Both the position numbers and the translations under genes were made by a program. Below are positions 24,450 through 31,996 of a stretch of DNA of 40,195 nt, one piece after another. Below the pieces are notes generated by a model. That model had not been told where the DNA came from and made no database searches. It worked only from the letters and a program-made list of their open reading frames with translations. The DNA comes from Proteiniphilum sp. (lineage in GTDB: Bacteria > Bacteroidota > Bacteroidia > Bacteroidales > Dysgonomonadaceae), in the NCBI GenBank assembly GCA_011620695.1, contig WOYT01000086.1:1-40195 (forward strand), written 5' to 3'. Each line of letters opens with the position of its first letter. Position 1 is the first letter of the stretch.

Positions 24450-24959
24450 ATGTTGAAAAAATTATTGATCTGTATGATTGCTCTGGCCCCTCTGGCGGCA
24501 GTGGCACAGGAAGTAAAAATTGCGTATCTGAACGCACAGGAGATCTTCTCCGCCATGCCGGAGATCTCCGGAATTGAGACCCAACTGAACTCCAAACAGG
24601 AGGAGATCTCCAAGAATGGACAGGCACTGGTGGATGAGTTCAACAAGAAAACGGAGGAGTTCGACAAGAACAAAGCTACATCTGAAACCGTGCTGAAGGA
24701 CCAGCAAAGACAACTGGCGCAGATCCAGGAACGATATCAAGTCTATCTGCAGAACAGCCAGCAGGAGATGCAGCAGTTGCAGCAGCAGTTGCTGGAGCCG
24801 ATAAACAGGAAGATTGCCGATGCAATCAAGGCGGTAGGTGATGAAAACAGCTACACCTTTATCTTTGACGTCTCCACCGCGCAATCGCCCATTGTCTATG
24901 TGAGCCCTACGGCTGTCAACATTACGCCGATGGTAAAAAGCAAACTGGGTATTCAGTAA
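24450..24959 (+). CDS. OmpH/Skp family periplasmic chaperone (second copy)
   Basis: The 169-residue protein is a second Skp homologue. It has a signal peptide (MLKKLLICMIALAPLAAVAQ) and then the strand VKIAYLNAQEIFSAMPEISG. A long coiled coil rich in Gln and Glu follows (about 40-120, including QLAQIQERYQVYLQNSQQEM), and the closing strand is DENSYTFIFDVSTAQSPIVY. Compared with the first copy the coiled coil is richer in glutamine, so the two may differ in client preference; this is a guess. The ATG at 24450 is preferred to a TTG 15 bases upstream. A strong terminator follows, ending the envelope cluster. Confidence 0.9.
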   Translation: MLKKLLICMIALAPLAAVAQEVKIAYLNAQEIFSAMPEISGIETQLNSKQEEISKNGQALVDEFNKKTEEFDKNKATSETVLKDQQRQLAQIQERYQVYLQNSQQEMQQLQQQLLEPINRKIADAIKAVGDENSYTFIFDVSTAQSPIVYVSPTAVNITPMVKSKLGIQ

Positions 24960-24983
24960 ACAGTAGTGATACCGCACACCCCT

Positions 24984-25020
24984 AAAAAAGGGTCTCTGAC
25001 GAAAGAGGCCCTTTTTTTTT
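24984..25020. terminator. Rho-independent terminator between skp and usp genes
   Basis: GGGTCTCT (24990-24997) pairs with AGAGGCCC (25004-25011) with one G-T pair, around a six-base loop. It is followed by nine T on the plus strand and preceded by six A, so it works in both directions for the convergent skp and usp transcripts. Confidence 0.9.
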
Positions 25021-25048
25021 GTCGATATGCGATTGCGCAAAAGGGTGT

Positions 25049-26185
25049 TTACATCCCCTTGATCACCAGCAGCGGTGTATCGGAATGGAACAACATGCGG
25101 CGGGCAATGCCGGGGTTGAACATCCGCGCGAAGATATTTCTGCGGGAGCTGGAGAGGGCGATCATGTCGATCTGATGTTCTTTCACGAACTGCTCCAGTG
25201 ACTCTTCCAGCCCGAGGCTCTGTTCAATCAGCCGGTACTCTGTTTCCAGGTGGGGGTACAGTTCCGCGAACTTTTTCTGGATGCCAGAGAGCTTGATCTC
25301 GTTCCAGACATCCTCCTTTTTGGCGATGTGTGCCAGATAGACCTTTACCTGGTAGGGTTTCAGGAACTGCATCATGATGTCGAATGCCTTGAACTCACGT
25401 TCCTGGAAGTTGGTGAGGAAGACGATGTTCTTCATCTCTGCCACTCCTTGCACCTGGGTGCCTTCGGGGATGGCAAAGACCGGCGTGCGGCATCCATCCA
25501 TCACCTCAGCGGTAACGCTACCGATCAGATCCAGTTCCTTGGCATTGCGCCCCCTGGTACCCATGACGATGGCTGTGGGTCTGATCTTCTTTGAATAGGC
25601 GATGATCTCCTCCTCCGGAAGTCCCTCTACCAGTAATGTCTGAAACGGTACGTCGGGCAGGACTCCCTTCGATACCCGTTCCCTGATCTTTGTGACCAGC
25701 TGCGACATCTCCTTCTCGGTTTTACTCTTCACATCCTGATAGATGCTTCTGTCGGCCGGCTGTATCGTGAATGAGTCGCCAAAGGGCACCGTTGCGGGAT
25801 AAAAGGGCGTGAAGAATACATGCATCAGCTTCACCTCACAAGCGAGGTCACGAGCCAGTTGAAACGCAAATGCACAAGCGGTGAGGGAATAATCAGAGAA
25901 ATCGACCGGCACAAGAATCTCCTTTTTGTTCTCCCTGTTCACCGCTTTCGCATCCTGTTCGGTGAAGTCGAGCTCTTCAATGATTTGCAGGGCACGCGGC
26001 AGATCACGCTCGTTGATTCTTACCCGCACATTCCCTGGTATCACCGGCTCGATCATCCTGATGCCATGGATCACAGCCGGTATCCCTTCCGATTCCAGAA
26101 TGGTCTTCAGGATATGTGCTTTCTCATAGGAATGAATGGCCACCGTGACCATTTTCTCTTCGTCATGTTTGTTATCTTTTTCCAT
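25049..26185 (-). CDS. Universal stress protein: DUF2007-like domain fused to two Usp domains
   Basis: The 378-residue protein has three parts. Residues about 12-75 (VTVAIHSYEKAHILKTILES, then EGIPAVIHG) resemble the small DUF2007/putative signal-transducing family. The first Usp domain (about 85-240) begins KEILVPVDFSDYSLTACAFA. It keeps the ATP-binding pattern G-2x-G-9x-G-S (GTRGRNAKELDLIGS). The second Usp domain (about 255-378) starts with KNIVFLTNFQEREFKAFDIM but has lost that pattern (SSSRRNIFARMFNPG), so it probably does not bind ATP the same way. It is cytoplasmic and likely acts in stress signalling. I use the ATG at 26185; a longer frame would add 30 residues without family similarity, and AGGAAAG lies just upstream as ribosome site. 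Confidence 0.82.
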   Translation of the reverse strand: MEKDNKHDEEKMVTVAIHSYEKAHILKTILESEGIPAVIHGIRMIEPVIPGNVRVRINERDLPRALQIIEELDFTEQDAKAVNRENKKEILVPVDFSDYSLTACAFAFQLARDLACEVKLMHVFFTPFYPATVPFGDSFTIQPADRSIYQDVKSKTEKEMSQLVTKIRERVSKGVLPDVPFQTLLVEGLPEEEIIAYSKKIRPTAIVMGTRGRNAKELDLIGSVTAEVMDGCRTPVFAIPEGTQVQGVAEMKNIVFLTNFQEREFKAFDIMMQFLKPYQVKVYLAHIAKKEDVWNEIKLSGIQKKFAELYPHLETEYRLIEQSLGLEESLEQFVKEHQIDMIALSSSRRNIFARMFNPGIARRMLFHSDTPLLVIKGM

Positions 26186-26300
26186 ACTGCTTTCCTTTGG
26201 GACACCTGCAGCCCACGGCCAGCGGTGTCTGGTGAAATCCATCAAAAAAAAACCAGTCGCCTGTTTTTCACGCAAACGGTCATTGGGTTCTCTCTTGTCT

Positions 26301-26597
26301 CTACTCCTCCTCTTCTGTCACTTTGGGTTGGTGATCCGGTTCGGGGTAATCTTCCAGTCCCAGAATATGAAGAGCCTTGTCAAAAATAGTGGTATCATCC
26401 AGTACGACAATACCACCATTCGGTCCCGGCTCAATATGTATCCCCACGCTCTTGCCTTCTTTGTAATTGTATCCGCCAAAATAGTTGCGCACGGTCTCGG
26501 GTTTCATCTTCAGCTCTGCGGCTATTTGGTGGATACTGCCATCAGGGAGTTTGTCTTTCAGTTCTCTTAGCTCGTTAAAGGTAATTGTTCTTGCCAT
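26301..26597 (-). CDS. Small helix-turn-helix DNA-binding protein
   Basis: The protein of 98 residues contains a clear helix-turn-helix at about residues 18-40 (PDGSIHQIAAELKMKPETVR, NYFGG). A short beta part follows (KSVGIHIEPGPNGGIVVLDD), and then a helix DTTIFDKALHIL and an acidic tail (PKVTEEEE). Similar small proteins are widespread in Bacteroidetes but I know of no studied member. It has a candidate promoter about 65 bases upstream with a palindrome over its -33 region, which could be its own operator. The usp gene follows on the same strand 115 bases downstream; a run of nine T (26252-26244 on this strand) in between may mark an end of transcription. Confidence 0.78.
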   Translation of the reverse strand: MARTITFNELRELKDKLPDGSIHQIAAELKMKPETVRNYFGGYNYKEGKSVGIHIEPGPNGGIVVLDDTTIFDKALHILGLEDYPEPDHQPKVTEEEE

Positions 26598-26661
26598 GGC
26601 TTTTTATTTTTAGTTGAAAATCCGTTTTAAATTGATTTGAAGCCTTAAACTTACGGAAAAA

Positions 26662-26698
26662 AAAAGATATTCCAAACTTTTTCCACAAAATCTTTGTG
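26662..26698 (-). promoter_or_regulatory. Candidate promoter and operator of the HTH gene
   Basis: On the minus strand TATCTTTT (26669-26662) is one base off the -7 consensus. TTTG at 26689-26686 is a possible -33 element, with a short 16-base spacer. A palindrome CACAAA-atc-TTTGTG (26684-26698) covers that -33 element. All of it lies 65-100 bases upstream of the gene. Confidence 0.4.
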
Positions 26699-26729
26699 AA
26701 AAGATGACGAAACGGTTACGATCATGATC

Positions 26730-27428
26730 TCAGTGTGGCAGGGAGGCCAACAGGGGGCTAAAGAGGGTGAGCAGGAAGAGGTAACCAATGATCAACAGGG
26801 TCAGCCATTTGCCCTGATTGCGGTCATAGAGCGGGCCGGCTGAAACAGCTCGTGTTGCCGGCAGACGATTCATGAGAAGCATCATCAGCTGGTAGAGCAA
26901 AAAGGCCAGCAGCGACCCGGCAATCATACCTGCCACGATGTCAGAGATAAAGTGTACCCCCAGGTAAATGCGGGTGTAGCTGTTAAGTGTAGCCCAGCCG
27001 AGGGACGAAAGAGTGACCCCGCGATGACGGAACAGCAGCGAGAGGAAGATAGCCAGTCCGAAGCTGTTGGTAGCATGACCGGAGATGAATCCGTATCTGC
27101 CACCACGATAACCGTTGACAATATCCACCAGCTCCTTGAAGTCAGGGTGATGAGTAGGACGGAACCGTTCGAAGAAAGGCTTGCAGATGCCGGAGGAGAG
27201 CTGGTCGCTCAGTACGAACACCAGGATAAAGAAGAGGGTGACCAGCAATGCCTGTTTCGCTGGAGTACGATAAAAAAAGAGGAAAAGAATCGCCAGAAAA
27301 AGAGGAATCCACACAAAGCGGCCACTCACCGTCCACATCCAGTCATCCAACCAGGGTGAATCGCTGCCATTCAACAGAAAAAAAAGATCCCGCTCAAGGG
27401 GTAGCAGCCGCTCAATCGCCTCTTTCAT
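26730..27428 (-). CDS. PAP2 family membrane phosphatase
   Basis: The 232-residue protein is an integral membrane phosphatase of the PAP2 family, acting on lipid phosphates or diphosphates such as undecaprenyl diphosphate or phosphatidic acid. The three catalytic motifs are complete: KPFFERFRP (83-91), SGHA (116-119) and R153...H159...D163 in RIYLGVHFISD. About six hydrophobic helices are visible, including the last one near the C-terminus (LLIIGYLFLLTLFSPLLASL). The true substrate cannot be told from sequence. It lies 65 bases downstream of batE on the same strand without a clear promoter of its own, so it may be read as the tail of the bat operon. Confidence 0.88.
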   Translation of the reverse strand: MKEAIERLLPLERDLFFLLNGSDSPWLDDWMWTVSGRFVWIPLFLAILFLFFYRTPAKQALLVTLFFILVFVLSDQLSSGICKPFFERFRPTHHPDFKELVDIVNGYRGGRYGFISGHATNSFGLAIFLSLLFRHRGVTLSSLGWATLNSYTRIYLGVHFISDIVAGMIAGSLLAFLLYQLMMLLMNRLPATRAVSAGPLYDRNQGKWLTLLIIGYLFLLTLFSPLLASLPH

Positions 27429-27493
27429 CTATTCATCATTGTGCCGGGCTATGCAGCAACTCACAGAGCTGCGGCCATACCCTGGCTGTTAAG

Positions 27494-28339
27494 TTAAATC
27501 CGTTCCACGTTCTTTTTTGCCGTCCAGCCTACACTGCCATTGGCTATCTCTATCTCGTACCAGTTGCCGTCGCTGTTCCTGATTTTCACCTTTGTCCCTT
27601 CATGCAGTTCAAACAGCCGGTTGCCGTTTTCGTCGGGAGAAGCGTTCACCGGGGCGGCTCCCACCATCACGATGGCGCCGTCGCGCCGGATCCGTTCTTT
27701 TTTCTGGCTGAAAGCGAAAGTAGTGGCAGCGATCATCAGCAGGAGAAAGATGATCCCGCTGTAAAATGCTGTTTTCCTCACCCATAGAATACGCAGAAAC
27801 AGAAAAGCAGCTACACAGATGAGAAACAGCAGGAAGAAGATGATGCTTATCACCGCCCAGCGATTGGAGCTATTGAGGTCTCTCACTCCCTTAAACCAGT
27901 TTTGCAGGAAAAAAACAGCAGCCGGCTCAATGCGATCTTCTGTCCTGTTTCGTGCAAAACGCAGGTTGTGCCGGATGTCGCTGTTGCCGGGATCGAGCAA
28001 ATAAGCCCTTTCATAGTTCAGGATCGCTTTCCCCAGCTGGTTATCACGGAAATAGGCATTCCCCAGGTTGTAATAAACTTCAGCCGACTCGCGGTTATCT
28101 GCCAGTGCTTCTGCAACCACCGACTCATACAGTTCGATGCTTTTCCTGAAATTGCCGGTTCTGTAGGCCTCTGCTGCAGCCTCAACAGCCGGGAGTGGCG
28201 TTTCAGTGGAAGCTGCCGGAATCGTATCAGCCTGTAGCGCTGTAGCATCCTGATTCTCCTGAGCCGTGATCCCTGTGACTGTCAGGTTCATCAACAAGAG
28301 GCTGAAAGCGATCAAATGTAATCGGTTCATCCGCATCAT
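27494..28339 (-). CDS. batE: BatE: TPR protein with SH3-like domain
   Basis: The 281-residue protein has a signal peptide (MMRMNRLHLIAFSLLLMNLT), then two to three TPR units (about 45-125, with RTGNFRKSIELYESVVAEAL and VYYNLGNAYFRDNQLGKAIL). Two transmembrane helices follow (about 150-175 and 185-205), and a C-terminal SH3-like domain (GTKVKIRNSDGNWYEIEIAN). It is the last bat gene. Bat proteins were linked to aerotolerance in Bacteroides fragilis; the mechanism is unknown and later work in other species did not find a simple oxygen role. Its ATG overlaps the batD stop by four bases, so translation is coupled. Confidence 0.85.
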   Translation of the reverse strand: MMRMNRLHLIAFSLLLMNLTVTGITAQENQDATALQADTIPAASTETPLPAVEAAAEAYRTGNFRKSIELYESVVAEALADNRESAEVYYNLGNAYFRDNQLGKAILNYERAYLLDPGNSDIRHNLRFARNRTEDRIEPAAVFFLQNWFKGVRDLNSSNRWAVISIIFFLLFLICVAAFLFLRILWVRKTAFYSGIIFLLLMIAATTFAFSQKKERIRRDGAIVMVGAAPVNASPDENGNRLFELHEGTKVKIRNSDGNWYEIEIANGSVGWTAKKNVERI

Positions 28340-30180
28340 TTTGATTTCTTTAATCTGTTTTCCATCTCTCCAATTGCATCCAGTGTATCCTGATAAAGCC
28401 TGTCCATGGCAGCATCCCCCCCGGTGGGTGCATAGCGTGCAAACTCACAACTGTCAAGGATCTGCATGAAGCGGCTTGTCAGCTCCTCATCAATGCCATA
28501 ACTCTTGAGCTCCGACTCCACATTGTCACGTGAGAGTCGTGCCACCGGTATCGATAGCTTGTCACTAAAATAACCCCAGAGGGCACGCAGCACCTCCTCA
28601 TAGAAGTTCTCACTTTTTTGTTCCCTGAGATAATGTTCTGCCTGCTTAAGTCGCTTGAGAGCAATCTTGTTGGCTTTCCGGTTGCGCATCAGCGCCACGT
28701 TGGCATTCTCACGAACCTGCTTCTGGTAGATCAGGTAGAAAACGATCAGCAGAAGCAGAGGAATAAAGATCCAGAGCCAGTAGCCCAATGAGCCCACGAA
28801 GAATCTGTCACGCGACTGAAAATGAGGTTCTCCGGTGATCAGGAAACGGATATCCTGCTCCACTTTCACATCCTGACGGGTCACAAATGAGGAGGAGGGA
28901 ACATTCCCGGCGTCTCCTTTCGCGATGTTCAACCGGTATTCAGGGGTGGTCAGCGTCTTGTAGGTGGCGCTGGCTGGATCGAAATAGGTGAACTCCACGG
29001 GAGGGATGGTGTAATTGCCTTCATAGCGGGGGATCACCATGTACTCTATGCGACGCATGCCGGAGAGCCCATTCGTGGTAACGTTGAAGATGTTGTCCAC
29101 GGTGGGGTCATATTGTTCGAAGTTATCAGGGAAAACAACCAACGGATTGCGGATCAACTTCAGGTTACCGGTACCCGATATCTCCAGTTGTAAGGTAATC
29201 GCCTCATTCGCCTTCGATTCTGTATGACTGAGCTGAGACTTCATGGTGAAGCTCCCCACCGCATTGGCATAGCTGGCAGGTTTCCCCTCCGGCAGTGGCT
29301 TCACCTCGATATCAAGGGGGTTCGTTTTTAATGCTTTCTTCACATCCACCATCAGCTCCTGCGGACCAAAGAAAGAAGATATTTTTTTGCCGGAGGGTAC
29401 AGAGAAGACCATCTCCAGGGTACCGGAGGGGATGGTGATCCTGCCGGGACGCTGAGGGAAAAGCAGTGTCTTGCGCAGATCAGCAGTATAGTAATTCCTA
29501 CCGTTGTAGCGCTCCATTTGCAGCTGTTTATTTGCCGGAAGGTCAATCTCCTCCACCATGAAACCCTCGAACTCGGGAAACTGTATCTTGCCGAAGTTGA
29601 CCACGTTCAGAGTGGTATAGAGACGGAAAGTAACGGTGAAGCCCTCCTGTTCGAATACATTGTTTTTGGAAACGATTGCACGGATAAAAGCATCGTTGGC
29701 CGAAACCGTTGCAGTACCGCTACCCGGTGATGGACTTTGCCGGCTCTCCCCGCCATCTGATGCACCCCCACTGTTCTCATCGGGGGGCAGCACTTTGATC
29801 TGGAGGCTGTTCGACTGGTAATTGCTCCCATCTACGGTGATGGATGCAGGTGGGATGGTATAGCTGCCCGCTTTATTTGCCATCAGGATGTAGGTGTAGG
29901 TGACTGACATCTCTGAGGTGGTCTTGCCGTTGATGGTGCGCTGGCTGTAACTGGTGGAGGTGCTGGGACCAAAGAGCAGGTCGAAGCCGGTCAGTTCGGG
30001 CAGTCGCAGATCACGCCCCTCCTTGTTGAGGTGATAGCTGAGGCGAAACTGCTCTCCCTCGACCACTGTTGCGGGAGCAGTGGCTTTAAAGGTGATCTGT
30101 GCCGCGAGCCATGGACTGTTCGCAACAAGCATTACCCATATCAGTAAAAGGAGAGGGTGTATGTGGATCTTCTGTTTCAT
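28336..30180 (-). CDS. batD: BatD: large exported membrane-anchored protein
   Basis: The 614-residue protein has a signal peptide (MKQKIHIHPLLLLIWVMLVA, cut after WLAAQ). A large periplasmic part of repeated beta-sandwich domains follows (FKATAPATVVEGEQFRLSYH, MSVTYTYILMANKAGSYTIP and FIRAIVSKNNVFEQEGFTVT mark three of them). One transmembrane helix near residue 475-495 (LGYWLWIFIPLLLLIVFYLI) is followed by a cytoplasmic helical tail of about 115 residues. This is the BatD (oxygen tolerance) family. A longer frame would start inside batC in a basic, Ser/Asn-rich reading and is rejected; the ATG at 30180 is 13 bases after the batC stop. The protein probably forms a complex with BatA-C at the membrane. 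Confidence 0.88.
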   Translation of the reverse strand: MKQKIHIHPLLLLIWVMLVANSPWLAAQITFKATAPATVVEGEQFRLSYHLNKEGRDLRLPELTGFDLLFGPSTSTSYSQRTINGKTTSEMSVTYTYILMANKAGSYTIPPASITVDGSNYQSNSLQIKVLPPDENSGGASDGGESRQSPSPGSGTATVSANDAFIRAIVSKNNVFEQEGFTVTFRLYTTLNVVNFGKIQFPEFEGFMVEEIDLPANKQLQMERYNGRNYYTADLRKTLLFPQRPGRITIPSGTLEMVFSVPSGKKISSFFGPQELMVDVKKALKTNPLDIEVKPLPEGKPASYANAVGSFTMKSQLSHTESKANEAITLQLEISGTGNLKLIRNPLVVFPDNFEQYDPTVDNIFNVTTNGLSGMRRIEYMVIPRYEGNYTIPPVEFTYFDPASATYKTLTTPEYRLNIAKGDAGNVPSSSFVTRQDVKVEQDIRFLITGEPHFQSRDRFFVGSLGYWLWIFIPLLLLIVFYLIYQKQVRENANVALMRNRKANKIALKRLKQAEHYLREQKSENFYEEVLRALWGYFSDKLSIPVARLSRDNVESELKSYGIDEELTSRFMQILDSCEFARYAPTGGDAAMDRLYQDTLDAIGEMENRLKKSK

Positions 30181-30193
30181 CTGTTTTAGCACG

Positions 30194-30916
30194 CTACCAG
30201 TTTCTGTTATTTCGTCTGTTTTCTTCCGCTTTCTGCTCTCGCTCCTGTGCCTTGATCTGCTGTACTTTCTTCTGCGTTTGCTGTTCATCCTGCTCAATGG
30301 CTTGCAACAACTGACGGGCATTGTCGCGCGACATCTGCTCCGGCTGGTCTGGCTGTTCGGCCCGTTTATCCTGTTGATCCTGCTGCTGGTTTTGCGACTG
30401 TTGATCCTGTTGCTGCTCCTGTTGCTGCTCCTGTTCATCCTTATTCTGATCCTGTTGTTGATCCTGCTGATCCTGGATCATCTTCTGTACCACTGCCAGG
30501 TTGTAGCGGGTCTCATCATCATTCGGGTTGAGCCGCAGTGACATCTTGTAAGCCTCCATTGCTTGCTGCAGATCTTTTTTCTGCAGAAGAGCATTGCCAA
30601 TGTTATGCCAGCCGGCGGCGGCCTCCTCCGGATTCTCCTGTTCCAGTGTCACAAATTGCTGGTATTGCCCGGTTGCTTTGTCCCACTCTTTCTGCCGGTA
30701 ATAGGTGTTCCCCAGATTGAATGCGGCCTCCTTCGATTCGGGATTCTCCTCCACCGCTTTACCGAAGTAACCGGCTGCCTCGGAGTATTTCTGCTCCTGA
30801 TATACCTTGTTCCCTTTCCGGATGTTCTTTCTGACCTCTTTCTGTGCCATTGAAGAGAGCGGCATGGATACCGTTATCAGGAATAAAAGAGTTTGTAAGA
30901 TTGCTGTTCGTTTCAT
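30194..30916 (-). CDS. batC: BatC: TPR protein with glutamine-rich tail
   Basis: The 240-residue protein has a signal peptide (MKRTAILQTLLFLITVSMPL, cut near SMAQ). Three TPR units follow (about 35-60, 64-97 and 99-133), with AAFNLGNTYYRQKEWDKATG the clearest. Residues 148-194 are a low-complexity stretch of mostly Gln, Asp and Glu, followed by a charged helical tail ending RRNNRNW. TPRs suggest protein-protein contact within the Bat complex. Its start overlaps the batB stop by four bases (ATGA), so it is translated together with batB. In some related species BatC is fused to BatB; here they are separate. Confidence 0.85.
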   Translation of the reverse strand: MKRTAILQTLLFLITVSMPLSSMAQKEVRKNIRKGNKVYQEQKYSEAAGYFGKAVEENPESKEAAFNLGNTYYRQKEWDKATGQYQQFVTLEQENPEEAAAGWHNIGNALLQKKDLQQAMEAYKMSLRLNPNDDETRYNLAVVQKMIQDQQDQQQDQNKDEQEQQQEQQQDQQSQNQQQDQQDKRAEQPDQPEQMSRDNARQLLQAIEQDEQQTQKKVQQIKAQEREQKAEENRRNNRNW

Positions 30917-31935
30917 CTGAATAACCTCACGTTTCTGAATAACCTGTTTTTCTTGTCATAGATGAGCAGCTCCACGATGAGAATCACCAAAAGAAACCAA
31001 CCCAGCAGCGGAAACTGCTCATCATACTCGGAATAGGTGAGCGAAGCGGTACGCGTCGTCTCAAGTTCATCCAGCTGTGCTTCCAGCGCACGCACTGCCG
31101 TGTTGGAGTTGTCGGCACGCACATATAGCCCCCCACCGTTGCGGGCGATCGCCATTGCCATCTCCTCGTTCAGCCGCGACACCACCACATTGCCCTCGCT
31201 GTCGGTCATGTAGTTGTTGCCGGTGCCATCGCCCGGCACCGGAGCACCCTCGATGGAGCCTATCCCCAGCACGTTGATCATCACACCCGCCTTGGCTGCT
31301 TCGGCTGCCACCTCACTGGCGTTGCCCTCGTGATCCTCTCCGTCGGTGATGATCACCATCGCTTTGCTCACCTCCTTGTCAGATGAGAAACAGCTCATAC
31401 CCAGAGTAATAGCGTCAGCAATAGCAGTACCCTGCACCGGCACCAGCGAAGGATCAATGCTGTTGAGGAATATCTTGGCCGATTGTGTGTCGGAGGTAAG
31501 CGGCATCTGTACATATGCCTCTCCGGCAAAGACAACCAGTGCAACCTTGTCGTCCCTGCGCACATCGATGAGACGGGAGAGGATCTGGCGGGCAAGGCTC
31601 AACCGGTCGGGAGAGAGATCCCTGGCAAGCATCGAGTTGGAGACATCGATGGCAATCACCAGCTCGATGCCCTCTTTCTCAACCGTCTCCACCTTGGTGC
31701 CAAACTGCGGACGGGCAACCAGGAAGATGCCGATGCAGAGGGCGGCGAAGATCAGCCAGAACTTCAGGTAGGAGCGTTTCAGCGAGAGCTCCGGCATCAT
31801 CATCCTGAGCGTGGTGAGGCTCCCCATCTTCTCAACATCTTTCCGCTTTCTGATGTTCAGATAGAGGTAAAGGGCCAGCAAGAGGGGCATAGCCGCAAAC
31901 AGCCAGAGATATTCCGGATTTCCGAATCTAAACAT
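30913..31935 (-). CDS. batB: BatB: von Willebrand factor A membrane protein
   Basis: The 340-residue protein has two N-terminal membrane helices (about 9-27 and 58-74). A periplasm- or cytoplasm-facing von Willebrand A domain follows (about 90-285). A C-terminal membrane helix (LGWFLLVILIVELLIYD) ends it. The metal-ion site (MIDAS) is complete: DVSNS at 97-101 and TDGEDHEG further on. It is a near-duplicate in design of BatA, which is encoded just upstream. VWA proteins of this type are thought to be assembled or remodelled by the MoxR ATPase of the same operon. Confidence 0.9.
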   Translation of the reverse strand: MFRFGNPEYLWLFAAMPLLLALYLYLNIRKRKDVEKMGSLTTLRMMMPELSLKRSYLKFWLIFAALCIGIFLVARPQFGTKVETVEKEGIELVIAIDVSNSMLARDLSPDRLSLARQILSRLIDVRRDDKVALVVFAGEAYVQMPLTSDTQSAKIFLNSIDPSLVPVQGTAIADAITLGMSCFSSDKEVSKAMVIITDGEDHEGNASEVAAEAAKAGVMINVLGIGSIEGAPVPGDGTGNNYMTDSEGNVVVSRLNEEMAMAIARNGGGLYVRADNSNTAVRALEAQLDELETTRTASLTYSEYDEQFPLLGWFLLVILIVELLIYDKKNRLFRNVRLFR

Positions 31936-31996
31936 TTATCTTTAATTCTCTTTGTTCATTTTTATACATCAGTACCCACATTCAGTGCTTCACTGG

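Noticed and set aside
26244-26252. Nine-base T run (minus strand) after the HTH gene, considered as terminator
   Set aside because: No solid stem precedes it; only a few outer pairs (ACC/GGT) can be drawn, so it is mentioned only in the gene entry.
30181-30438. N-terminal extension of BatD rich in Ser, Asn and Arg
   Set aside because: It overlaps batC in another frame and would put the signal peptide in the middle of the protein.
30080-30541. Leucine-rich open frame that looks like a membrane protein
   Set aside because: It is the opposite strand of the Gln/Asp-rich part of batC; complement of CAG/CAA repeats reads as CTG/TTG leucine codons.
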